Below are positions 8,250-15,850 of a stretch of 64,000 bases of DNA, one piece after another. The stretch lies in NCBI GenBank assembly GCA_035638255.1, contig DASRAJ010000057.1:1-64000 (forward strand), written 5' to 3'. A program made the translations under genes and the position numbers. Position 1 is the stretch's first letter. Every line of letters begins with the position of its first letter. The DNA comes from DASRAJ01 sp035638255. Lineage in GTDB: Bacteria > Bacteroidota > Bacteroidia > Chitinophagales > UBA10324. A model generated the notes under the pieces. It was not told the origin of the DNA. It searched no databases and was given only the letters and a program-made list of their open reading frames with translations.

Positions 8250-10271
8250 ATGTTGGGATTAGAAATAGAATCTGCTCACGTTCTCTTAATTGGAGCCGGC
8301 AATTATCCTAACTGGCCGCAAATGAACATTCCGAACGTGGCAATTAATATGGAAGAGTTGTCTTCGTTACTTACCAATCCTGATTATTGCGGTATTCCAT
8401 CCGGGCAAATAAAAATCGTCAAAGACGAAGATTTGGAAAATACCGCTGCTGTCATTTATGATTTCTTCGATGGAATTCAGTCGAATAAGGCTACGGTGAT
8501 CATTTACTATTCCGGACATGGATTACAGTCCACAAAAGCTATGGATGATCTGTTTCTTGCAACAAAGAATATTCGTGAAAACAAATTTGAATCATCCTGT
8601 ATTAAAATTTCTGAACTGAGAAAATTGTTTTCTGATTGTCCTGCGGGGCGCAAAATTCTCCTGCTTGATTGCTGCTATGCAGGTAAGATCACCAAGGGTT
8701 TTTTAAGCGATGACAAAAGTGATTCATTGGCGAAGCTCAGCGAGTTTGAAGGTACCTATATTATGGCTGCCTCATCAGAGTACGAAAGAGCGCGGTTTGA
8801 TCCTGACAATCCCCACTCCCCTACAAAATTCACAGGGAAATTTGTTGATGTTGTAAAGAATGGCATTGAGACGGATGAGGAATATTGCACACTCAACTCC
8901 ATCTATAATCAAATCCGCATATCATTTCTGAGCCAGAAAGATGCACCAAAACCAGTGCAGGTTGGACAGAATACCGTAGCAAATCTTCCCATCTTCAAAA
9001 ACAAAAAATTTGCTGAACGGAAGACCGCAGACGAAATAGCGTGGGAAGACGCGAAAAAAATAAATACACAAGCTGGATTTTATAGATTTAAAAAAGCATT
9101 TCCCATTAGTACTTTTGTCAGGGAAGCAGACCGGCGAATTGATGAAATGGAAGATGAGCAGGCTTGGGACTTGGCGAAAAGAAAGGATACAATAGGTGGC
9201 TATAATCTTTACATAAGTCATTATCGTTCAGGGAAATTTCAAGAGCAAGCCCGTTCTAAATTAGAACAACTCATAGGTGATTCGCCTGTTTCAAAAACGG
9301 ATGCGGAAGAAGAAGTCTGGAAAGCGACTCTCAGTGACAATTCGGTTGAATCATTTAATAACTATATTGAAAAATATCCGAATGGAAAATTTGTCGACAA
9401 GGCGCAATTCAAGCTCAATGAAATTGAAGTCAATCTTAATGACGAGAACGAATGGAAAAAAGTGCAAGAGCAGAATAGTCTTGAAAGTTATCAAAAGTAT
9501 ATAAACAGAGAGCCGAAAGGGAGATTTGCGCAACAAGCTATGGATAAAATCAAAGAGATTGAGGATGATAGATGGACAAGCGTTTGTAAAGAGAATTCAA
9601 TCCAGGCTTATTCTCTTTATTTGCAAGATTTCCCTCAAAGCAATCATAAAAAAAATGCGTATGATAAAATAAAGAAACTAACAAAGCCACCCAAGGGCTC
9701 CGCCCTACAGAAGAAATCTTATGATGTTCTTGATTTGAATGATTTATCACGAGACAAGCTTATTAAATTAGCAAATCAATTCTCAATTACTTCTCGACAA
9801 AATCACAGTAAACAGGAATTAATTCACAAAATTCTGGATAAGCAAATTGAAGAAACAAAGAAAAAAATACCACATAATCCAGACAAAAAATCGTCAAAAA
9901 AAACTGTCAAAAATCTACTCGCTTTTGATGGCATTACTGCAAGAACATGGAAGCAAAAGAGTGGCTGGGGACAATTAGGAGAAGGTAAAATGATAATTAA
10001 TAGTGATTCAATTGAATTTATTAGTAATAAATTCAATACAACTATTAATCAAGTACAGGAAATTTATTTTCAGAAAGAAGGCGACGGGTTTGCGTGGAAT
10101 TATATGGTCATAAAATTTATTAAGGACTCCAAGAATGATGTTTTACTCTTCTATAAATATGTTAATTTTTGGGAAGTTGGACAGCCCACTAAAACTATTT
10201 ATAACGAAATCGCTGCGCTTTGTAATAAGGGTGATTTGGATTTCATAAAAAACATGAAAAAAGAAGTTTAA
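8250..10271 (+). CDS. Metacaspase-like protein with helical repeats, Rho_N-like segment and unassigned C-terminal domain
   Basis: This 673-residue protein begins with a C14-type caspase domain (about 1-250). The catalytic histidine is H90 in YYSGHG and the catalytic cysteine lies in LLDCCYAG (C141/C142). Residues of about 262-478 hold five 35-40-residue helical repeats of the form W..A...ns...Y..Y....P.g.f...A...I (for example EEVWKATLSDNSVESFNNYI). Residues of about 492-530 (DLNDLSRDKLIKLANQF) look like a Rho_N/SAP-like helical nucleic-acid-binding segment. The last 120 residues are a beta-rich domain that was not recognised, possibly PH-like. The likely role is a protease effector of a defence or self-killing system with its EACC1 partner upstream; the trigger is unknown. 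No signal peptide or membrane helix is seen. Confidence 0.82.
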   Translation: MLGLEIESAHVLLIGAGNYPNWPQMNIPNVAINMEELSSLLTNPDYCGIPSGQIKIVKDEDLENTAAVIYDFFDGIQSNKATVIIYYSGHGLQSTKAMDDLFLATKNIRENKFESSCIKISELRKLFSDCPAGRKILLLDCCYAGKITKGFLSDDKSDSLAKLSEFEGTYIMAASSEYERARFDPDNPHSPTKFTGKFVDVVKNGIETDEEYCTLNSIYNQIRISFLSQKDAPKPVQVGQNTVANLPIFKNKKFAERKTADEIAWEDAKKINTQAGFYRFKKAFPISTFVREADRRIDEMEDEQAWDLAKRKDTIGGYNLYISHYRSGKFQEQARSKLEQLIGDSPVSKTDAEEEVWKATLSDNSVESFNNYIEKYPNGKFVDKAQFKLNEIEVNLNDENEWKKVQEQNSLESYQKYINREPKGRFAQQAMDKIKEIEDDRWTSVCKENSIQAYSLYLQDFPQSNHKKNAYDKIKKLTKPPKGSALQKKSYDVLDLNDLSRDKLIKLANQFSITSRQNHSKQELIHKILDKQIEETKKKIPHNPDKKSSKKTVKNLLAFDGITARTWKQKSGWGQLGEGKMIINSDSIEFISNKFNTTINQVQEIYFQKEGDGFAWNYMVIKFIKDSKNDVLLFYKYVNFWEVGQPTKTIYNEIAALCNKGDLDFIKNMKKEV

Positions 10272-10505
10272 TGACTTGAAGGTGTTTTAATTATTTGCGG
10301 GTCGAAGTGTCTTCTCATTTCAGATTTTAGATGAAGGTCTCCGGAAAAATATACGATTAAAGCTTGGTACCCCGGCTCAGAAAAAGATTGTAGCAAAATT
10401 TTTAAGGATCAATTTACTATCGTATTTACGCAACTTGTCAATGGAATTTATCTTTACAATATGAGAAATGAAATTGACTATTAAGGAAGATAATATAGTG
10501 AGCAA

Positions 10506-10982
10506 ATGAAATCCTTTTCCGCAAAAATATTTAAGATTGGTGTTAATCCTTACGTCCTTCTTCCCGCATCTGTTTTGAATGAATTATTCAGCCAGTCGGG
10601 GAAAAATAAAGGTCCTATTCCTGTACGGGGAACATTAAACGGAAAGGAGTTTATCCAAACGCTGGTGAAATATAGTGGTAAGTGGCGCTTATACCTAAAC
10701 ACACCCATGCGCAAAGCAGCAGGAATTGATGTTGGAGATATTGCGAAGGTGAGGATTGAATTTGATTCCATGCCGCGCAACATACCGATGCATCCGAAAC
10801 TGCAGGAAGCGCTGACACAAAACAAAAAAGCAAAGGAGGCATTCGAAAAACTTACTCCTTCACGACGGAAAGAAATAATACGCTACCTCGTCTCTATGAA
10901 AAGTGCTGAGTCGGTGACAAGGAATGTTGAAAAAATATTGCACCATTTATCTGGGAAGGTACGCTTTGCCGGAAGAGATTGA
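10506..10982 (+). CDS. DUF1905/YdeI-like (OmpD-associated, bacteriocin-protection type) protein
   Basis: The 158-residue product combines an N-terminal DUF1905-like beta-barrel part (KIFKIGVNPYVLLPASVLNELF ... GKWRLYLNTPMRKAAGIDVGD) with a C-terminal helical YdeI/OmpD-associated part (HPKLQEALTQNKKAKEAFEKLTPSRRKEIIRYL). Proteins of this design are annotated as YdeI or bacteriocin-protection proteins; their biochemical function is not well established. It stands alone, 235 bases after the caspase gene, and is probably an independent unit. Confidence 0.82.
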   Translation: MKSFSAKIFKIGVNPYVLLPASVLNELFSQSGKNKGPIPVRGTLNGKEFIQTLVKYSGKWRLYLNTPMRKAAGIDVGDIAKVRIEFDSMPRNIPMHPKLQEALTQNKKAKEAFEKLTPSRRKEIIRYLVSMKSAESVTRNVEKILHHLSGKVRFAGRD

Positions 10983-11079
10983 GCCTTAAGGGCACTCGTC
11001 CGGACTCCGGATATTGCGCGCGAGGCAAACCCGATCTTACAATTGAATCACCAATCTGCAAAAAGTATAAGCTGATATC

Positions 11080-11099
11080 CGGTAGAAATATTTCTACCG
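11080..11099. terminator. 20-bp perfect palindrome between convergent genes
   Basis: Positions 11080-11089 (CGGTAGAAAT) are the exact reverse complement of 11090-11099. It lies between the end of the plus-strand YdeI-like gene (10982) and the end of the minus-strand 40-residue gene (11144), where a bidirectional terminator or a protein-binding site would be expected. There is no clear U-tract, so the terminator reading is tentative. Confidence 0.4.
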
Positions 11100-11143
11100 A
11101 ACCATTCCTTGTATGAACGCCTTTCCAAAAAGGAATTTAATCT

Positions 11144-11266
11144 TCAGCAATGAATATATCCTAACATCCAGAACAATAAAATAAAAACGATAACGGTACC
11201 GAAGCATCCTCCGCCCCATTTGTAGGCACCATAACCTGCTAATAATGTTCGTAACCAGTTTTGCAT
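11144..11266 (-). CDS. 40-residue conserved-looking small membrane protein
   Basis: An ATG at 11266 opens a 40-codon frame ending in TGA at 11144. The product starts MQNWLRTLLAGYGAYKWGGG, continues CFGTVIVFILLFWMLGY and ends in IHC. It has an N-terminal amphipathic basic segment, a glycine/cysteine turn and one transmembrane helix. I recall the pattern W-x(3)-LLAG-x-GA-x-K-x-GGGCFGT followed by a helix from small Bacteroidota proteins of unknown function, and the design is too orderly for chance reading. No other gene covers it. Inner-membrane location is likely; the function is unknown. Confidence 0.62.
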   Translation of the reverse strand: MQNWLRTLLAGYGAYKWGGGCFGTVIVFILLFWMLGYIHC

Positions 11267-11395
11267 AACGTCATGATTTTAAAAGCTCAGTACAACCTTT
11301 GCTCCAAGTTTGCAATCAAAAAAAATTAAATTCGCCAAAACCCTGTCCGTACTCATAGGCTCATACCGGTAATAACTCAGTGAAACTATTTCAAT

Positions 11396-12406
11396 ATGAA
11401 AAAAAATTTCCTCTTTCGACGAAGCTTTTGTGTAGTAGAATTTACCCACCAAAAGTTTAACGTAGTCTGTTTTTTTCGACAAAGTTTCAGCTTGGTCGCA
11501 CTTGTCTTTTTTGCCCGCATCAGCACCGCGCAAAATCTTGTTCTTAACCCGGGACTGGAAGATGTTATCACTTGTCCGGGCTTTGGGCAGTTTGACAGCA
11601 TCTACGTTGACCACTGGACAAAACCAACCTGGGGCAGCACGGATTACTATCACGATAGTTGCGCAGGAATAGAGCCGGTAAGTCAGATACCTCATGGTGG
11701 CAGTGCCTACTTCGGAATCATCGCTTACAATTACGGCACAGAGTATCGCGAATATGCAACAGGAAAACTTTCATCGCTGCTCGATAGCGGGGCTGTTTAT
11801 GAAGTGAATTTCTATGTGAGTTTGAATGACGGTTACATTCAGGCAGTGAATGAAGTGGGTGCATATTTCAGTTCTGCGGCACCCGGTCCTTATGCGAACT
11901 CCCTGCACATACCCGTGACTCCACAGGTTCAAAACACTTCGGGAGTATTAAACAGCATCACTTCGTGGATGCTTGTTTCAGAAACTTTTGTAGCGGCAGG
12001 GGGCGAGCAATACATCACGATCGGTAACTTCAACGACGATGCCTCCACTACCATTACGCAGGTAGGCAATAGCGGAAGCTATGGAGCTTATTATTTTGTT
12101 GATGATGTTTCGGTGGTTAAAACGAAAGGCACCGGAATGTCTTCCGATGCATCGCAGCAACTTTCAATAGTTCCCAATCCTTCTAATGGAATATTTCATT
12201 TGTTTATGAGGGACGAAACACAAAAAGGTTTTAATACCTGGGAAGTGCTGGATTGTTCCGGAAGAAAAATAATTTCCGGAAGGATTGAAAAGGTCAATGA
12301 CATTTTTAGCGGAGCAATTGACCTTTCATTATTCAGCGAAGGAATTTATTTTTTACAGATCAAATCGGAACAGGGCATAATCATAAGGAAGATGGCAAAG
12401 AATTGA
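11396..12406 (+). CDS. Secreted protein with CBM-like N-terminal domain and T9SS sorting domain
   Basis: This 336-residue protein has an unusually long leader: 46 residues up to ISTAQ, containing a hydrophobic stretch (SLVALVFFA). The mature part begins NLVLNPGLEDVITCPGFGQF, the usual opening of a jelly-roll (CBM4/9-like) domain that runs to about residue 240 (YYFVDDVSVVK). The last 80 residues (LSIVPNPSNGIFHLF ... EGIYFLQIKSEQG) are a T9SS type-A sorting domain. It may bind carbohydrate on the outside of the cell, but no catalytic domain is present. The odd leader could mean the true start is further downstream at a non-ATG codon. Confidence 0.8.
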   Translation: MKKNFLFRRSFCVVEFTHQKFNVVCFFRQSFSLVALVFFARISTAQNLVLNPGLEDVITCPGFGQFDSIYVDHWTKPTWGSTDYYHDSCAGIEPVSQIPHGGSAYFGIIAYNYGTEYREYATGKLSSLLDSGAVYEVNFYVSLNDGYIQAVNEVGAYFSSAAPGPYANSLHIPVTPQVQNTSGVLNSITSWMLVSETFVAAGGEQYITIGNFNDDASTTITQVGNSGSYGAYYFVDDVSVVKTKGTGMSSDASQQLSIVPNPSNGIFHLFMRDETQKGFNTWEVLDCSGRKIISGRIEKVNDIFSGAIDLSLFSEGIYFLQIKSEQGIIIRKMAKN

Positions 12407-12407
12407 T

Positions 12408-12432
12408 GTAGGGGCAACCTTCACGGTTGCCC
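12408..12432. repeat. REP hairpin 1 (upstream of the transposase gene)
   Basis: GTAGGGGCAACC followed by TTCAC and GGTTGCCC forms an 8-bp stem with a 5-base loop (12412-12419 with 12425-12432). The GTAGGGGC head is shared with the other three hairpins in this block. It begins two bases after the stop codon of the T9SS gene ending at 12406, so it may also end that transcript. Confidence 0.75.
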
Positions 12433-12469
12433 AATTCACCGCGCAGGCGTAAATCAACTCAAACAACAA

Positions 12470-13279
12470 ATGAAATACAATCCCCAAATCCATCACCGGC
12501 GTTCCATCCGGTTGAAGGTATATGATTATTCGCAGGAAGGTGCGTATCTTATCACCATCGTTTGCCATGATCGAAAACATTTTTTCGGCAATGTGGAAAA
12601 CGGTTTCATGAAATTAAATTCCTTTGGAAGAATTGCGTATGAAGAATGGCAAAAATTACCCGAACGATTTCCCAACATTGAAGTGGATGTATTTCAAATC
12701 ATGCCCAATCACATGCATGGAATAATCGTGATCGTAGGGGCGCCCCTTGCGGGCGCCCCTGCTAAGAGTGCAAACAATGTGAATGCCCCCAACACAGATG
12801 CACATAATGCGAATAAACAAAAAGCGGATGCCCACGATGCCGAAGCCCGGTCAGCGGACATAGGTAATTCACTGCCAAATAGGGCACCGGCGAGGGGTGC
12901 CCCTACGGTGGGCGAAATGATTGGTTCCTATAAATCTATCGTCGCAGACAAATGTTTGGAATTATGGAAATCAAAACGTCCCGATCAAATGATGGGGAAA
13001 TTGTGGCAACGGAATTTTTATGAACATATCATCCGCAATGAAGAATCATTGAATGATATCCGGGAATACATCATTGACAATCCACGGAATTGGGAAACGG
13101 ATTCTGAAAATAATAGGTTGGGCACGGTGACATGGGGCACGGGCGAGCCGTGCCCCTACATCAAATTTTTTCAAAATTTCCTTTCTCAATCCAACCAACC
13201 TTTCCATCGGCGAGACGTATTTTATTCCATTCACCTACCTGATCGAGAATCTGTATTCGCGTGCCTTCGTGCACCATGA
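12470..13279 (+). CDS. rayT: REP-associated tyrosine transposase (RAYT, Y1/HUH family)
   Basis: The 269-residue frame encodes a Y1 transposase of the IS200-like HUH class. The opening HHRRSIRLKVYDYSQEGAYLITI is typical of RAYTs, the HUH motif is NHMHG (H81 and H83), and the catalytic tyrosine is probably in the WQRNFYEHIIRN segment. RAYTs nick single-stranded REP DNA and spread REP elements. Here residues 90-148 are an alanine/asparagine-rich insertion bounded by two REP hairpins read as protein (GAPLAGAPA and RAPARGAPT). After about residue 217 (NPRNWETDSENN), where RAYTs usually end, the frame reads through another REP and antisense through the end of batE. The true functional end is therefore probably near 13120, and activity is uncertain. 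Confidence 0.88.
   Translation: MKYNPQIHHRRSIRLKVYDYSQEGAYLITIVCHDRKHFFGNVENGFMKLNSFGRIAYEEWQKLPERFPNIEVDVFQIMPNHMHGIIVIVGAPLAGAPAKSANNVNAPNTDAHNANKQKADAHDAEARSADIGNSLPNRAPARGAPTVGEMIGSYKSIVADKCLELWKSKRPDQMMGKLWQRNFYEHIIRNEESLNDIREYIIDNPRNWETDSENNRLGTVTWGTGEPCPYIKFFQNFLSQSNQPFHRRDVFYSIHLPDRESVFACLRAP
12736..12760. repeat. REP hairpin 2 (inside the transposase gene)
   Basis: AGGGGCGCCC (12736-12745) pairs with GGGCGCCCCT (12751-12760) around the loop CTTGC: a 10-bp stem with a 5-base loop. It is read in frame as GAPLAGAPA just after the HUH motif. Confidence 0.8.
12882..12902. repeat. REP hairpin 3 (inside the transposase gene, inverted)
   Basis: GGGCACC (12882-12888) pairs with GGTGCCC (12896-12902). 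Here the shared tail is CCCCTAC, that is, the element is inverted relative to hairpin 2. The pair therefore bounds the low-complexity insertion (12736-12907) like a BIME. Confidence 0.7.
13134..13156. repeat. REP hairpin 4 (between transposase core and batE)
   Basis: GGGGCACGG (13134-13142) pairs with CCGTGCCCC (13148-13156) around GCGAG, followed by TAC. On the minus strand it starts two bases after the batE stop codon (13161-13163), so it can also serve as the transcription end of the bat operon. Confidence 0.8.
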
Positions 13280-13961
13280 ACAGATCGCTGGCACCAGCAT
13301 CGGGTGCGCTTTTTATATAGGAACTATAAGACATCACGATGGCAGCATCGGAATTTTCCTCTTGCTGATGCTGATGAAAGGCAAGTGCCAAAGAAGAGAA
13401 GGACACGAACAGAAAGAGTAACGCAATGACGTTGAAAATTCTTCGTCTTGCAAACAAAAAAGATACAGCGAAGACGAGGATGGAGATCCAAATAAAAATA
13501 AGAGCAAGAATTCCCCATCCCATTGAGCTGTTGAAAGTGACAAAATTATTCCACCACGTGACGATGGCAAGCTGAGGAACGGATTGGATGTTATCTACTG
13601 CTTTCAACTGTGCAAGCTTAAGGTTGTGGAGAATATCTTCATCGTTCGGTGAAAGCTTCAATGCACGCTCATAGTTAAGAATGCATTTACCCACGCTATC
13701 CAGTTTGTAATAACAATTTCCAAGATTATAATAAACTTCAGCGCTCTTATAGCCCTGCTCCACCAGCTTCTCATAATCATTAATTGCCTGGCTAAATTGT
13801 TTCGCTTTGTAAAATTGATTTGCCTGGTTGTAAAGTTCTGTTGCTGATTGAGAATAACCAGCGACTGAACAGCAGAATACGAGCGCGAATGCAAGCGCCG
13901 TAAGAAACGAGCGATGAATTGATTTCTTTCTAACTCCTGATTTCATCTTCGAGGTCTGCAA
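13161..13961 (-). CDS. batE: BatE-like TPR/SH3 protein
   Basis: The 266-residue product has a signal peptide or anchor (FLTALAFALVFCCSVAGYSQ), TPR units at about 40-120 (SAEVYYNLGNCYYKLDSVGKCILNYERALKLSPND), two transmembrane helices at about 150-195 and a C-terminal bacterial SH3 domain (VHEGTRIQILDQVGEWNKIRLADGKVGW). This architecture is that of BatE, the last member of the bat aerotolerance operon, thought to act in an envelope complex with BatA-D. The start at 13961 overlaps batD by 32 bases; a second ATG at 13946 is possible. The 3' end is overlapped by the convergent transposase frame. Confidence 0.88.
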   Translation of the reverse strand: MQTSKMKSGVRKKSIHRSFLTALAFALVFCCSVAGYSQSATELYNQANQFYKAKQFSQAINDYEKLVEQGYKSAEVYYNLGNCYYKLDSVGKCILNYERALKLSPNDEDILHNLKLAQLKAVDNIQSVPQLAIVTWWNNFVTFNSSMGWGILALIFIWISILVFAVSFLFARRRIFNVIALLFLFVSFSSLALAFHQHQQEENSDAAIVMSYSSYIKSAPDAGASDLFMVHEGTRIQILDQVGEWNKIRLADGKVGWIEKGNFEKI

Positions 13962-15774
13962 TTAAATTCAATGCGGTCGTATAATCAATCTTCATTTCTG
14001 TATCGTCGGCAGAAGGTGCATACAATGATATTTCGCAAGTGCTGATGAGGTTCTGAAGCTTTGAGATTGTTTCCGGTTTTACATTTCGCACAAACAATTT
14101 TTCAGCAACCGTTTCTTTTGAGAGTTCAGCCATGTCAATGTTCAGCTTATCACCGAGGTAACCCCACAGGGCCCGTGATATTTCATCATAGAATTTCTTC
14201 TGCTCTCTGTGTGCAAGGTTTTTTTCAGCGACTCGGAGGCGCCTTCTGGCAACTTTTAATGCTCTTCTTCTCTTCATGCCGGTAATATCCGCAGCGAGAT
14301 CTTCATTTCTTCTTCTAACCGCAATCAACCCGATGAAGGCGAGAAATGGAAATGAAAACAAGGCGATAAATCCTGCCGAAGCGAAAAATGGCTTACTGTT
14401 TTTGTCGAATGATGGAACAGAAGTTTTAATATAGCGGATATCTTCACCCAACATTGAAACACCCTGCTGTGTAGTGTAAGATGAGGAATTGGAATTGACA
14501 TTTTTAGATGGCTCCCCGGTTATTTTCAGAGGGAATTCGGGAGTCGAGATCGTAGTATATTTTCCGGTGGCAGGATCAAAATAAGAAAATGATTGACCTC
14601 CTATTTTATAATCGCCGGGTTGTCGCGGAACAATGAGATAATCATATTGCTTAGAACCGCTCATGCCGCTTTCACTGTTGGTGATGTGCTCTTTAACTTT
14701 GGGATCATATACTTCAAACCCGGAAGGAAGCTGAACGGAAGGCGCTTCTATCAAGCTCAGGTTACCATCTCCTGAAATTTTTATACTGTAAGTTACGGGA
14801 TCGTCAGTTTTAGATTCTTTGCCCGAAAGAGATGTTTCAAAATTGAATTTACCCACCGCTCCTGCAAAATCTTTGGGCTTGCCATTTTCAGGCAGATCTT
14901 TCACCGTCACTGTTACGACATCAGTTTTCAGCGTAAGTGGTACGTTTTCAGTCTGACCCATATTGAAGAAGTTGTCAAACGGGTCGCGCGACTTAGATTG
15001 AACTACTACCTGTGCCGATGTTGATATTTCCGCCGGAGAAACTTGCAGGGTGCCGGATCGCTGAGGGTATAAATTGTATTTCAGAATATCAACGGTATAG
15101 TATTGTTTTCCGTTGAAGTTCTCAACCGTTTGTCTTCTTTTCGGATCGAGCTCTATCTCCTTGCTCCAGAAACCGTCAAGTGCCGGTGCTTTGGTGAGAC
15201 TATAGCCGTTGAGGTTTCGCCGGAAATAAAGCTTATAAGTAGCAGAAAGCATTTCCCCCTTATAAACTGAATTTCTGCTCAGGTTAACTTTAACGAACAC
15301 ATCATCCTTGAGTTGTTTGGCTAAGTCCGCCGTTGAAGTTTCCTGCTCCTCACTCTGATTTTGCCGTGCCTGCGGATTGGAAGAAGGTGCAGTAACCTGA
15401 ATAGTTAATTCGTTGGATTCAATGACAGAACCGTTTACTTCGATAGTTGCTTTTCCTATTTTAAAAGTACCCTGTTGCTTAGGTCTTAAAGTATAGGTGT
15501 AAGTCATGGACTGGGAAACAGCACCATTCATAATCTGCATGCTGGAAGAAGTACTGGGACCAGCAAGCAGCGTGAAATCGTTGAGAGACGGCAACTTCAG
15601 GTTGCTCCCACCTGCGTTCTCCAAAGAATAACTCAAATTAAAATTCTGGTTTTCCGCAACTGATTTAGGTGCAGAAGCCGTAAAGTGTATTTGTGCACCG
15701 GCGAAATTGCTGTGCCCAATAAACAGCACAATTACAACGACAGAAATCTTAGAGCTTTTCATTTTCAAATTCAT
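13930..15774 (-). CDS. batD: BatD (oxygen tolerance) protein
   Basis: The 614-residue BatD has a signal peptide (MKSSKISVVVIVLFIGHSNFAGAQ). A long beta-sandwich periplasmic part (for example NFNLSYSLENAGGSNLKLPSL, VNLSRNSVYKGEMLSATYKLYFRR) continues to about residue 460, and one transmembrane helix follows at about 475-495 (FIALFSFPFLAFIGLIAV). The cytoplasmic tail is helical and basic (RRRALKVARRRLRVAEKNL). It belongs to the bat operon, whose products support oxidative-stress tolerance or envelope function in Bacteroidota and Leptospira; the exact activity is not known. M1 (15774) or M5 (15762) may be the start. Confidence 0.9.
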   Translation of the reverse strand: MNLKMKSSKISVVVIVLFIGHSNFAGAQIHFTASAPKSVAENQNFNLSYSLENAGGSNLKLPSLNDFTLLAGPSTSSSMQIMNGAVSQSMTYTYTLRPKQQGTFKIGKATIEVNGSVIESNELTIQVTAPSSNPQARQNQSEEQETSTADLAKQLKDDVFVKVNLSRNSVYKGEMLSATYKLYFRRNLNGYSLTKAPALDGFWSKEIELDPKRRQTVENFNGKQYYTVDILKYNLYPQRSGTLQVSPAEISTSAQVVVQSKSRDPFDNFFNMGQTENVPLTLKTDVVTVTVKDLPENGKPKDFAGAVGKFNFETSLSGKESKTDDPVTYSIKISGDGNLSLIEAPSVQLPSGFEVYDPKVKEHITNSESGMSGSKQYDYLIVPRQPGDYKIGGQSFSYFDPATGKYTTISTPEFPLKITGEPSKNVNSNSSSYTTQQGVSMLGEDIRYIKTSVPSFDKNSKPFFASAGFIALFSFPFLAFIGLIAVRRRNEDLAADITGMKRRRALKVARRRLRVAEKNLAHREQKKFYDEISRALWGYLGDKLNIDMAELSKETVAEKLFVRNVKPETISKLQNLISTCEISLYAPSADDTEMKIDYTTALNLIADLEDEIRS

Positions 15775-15850
15775 TATTGAACTTGTTTATCTATTGACCA
15801 TTTACAATTGAGCAAGGACTTATGACTAATGACTGTTGACCATTGACTAT

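Noticed and set aside
10338..10484. Possible remnant of a T9SS C-terminus (TQLVNGIYLYN)
   Set aside because: Only one short motif resembles the sorting domain end, without the YPNP start; too weak for a pseudogene call.
11279..11695. 138-residue minus-strand frame
   Set aside because: It lies antisense to the secreted T9SS protein and has no family features.
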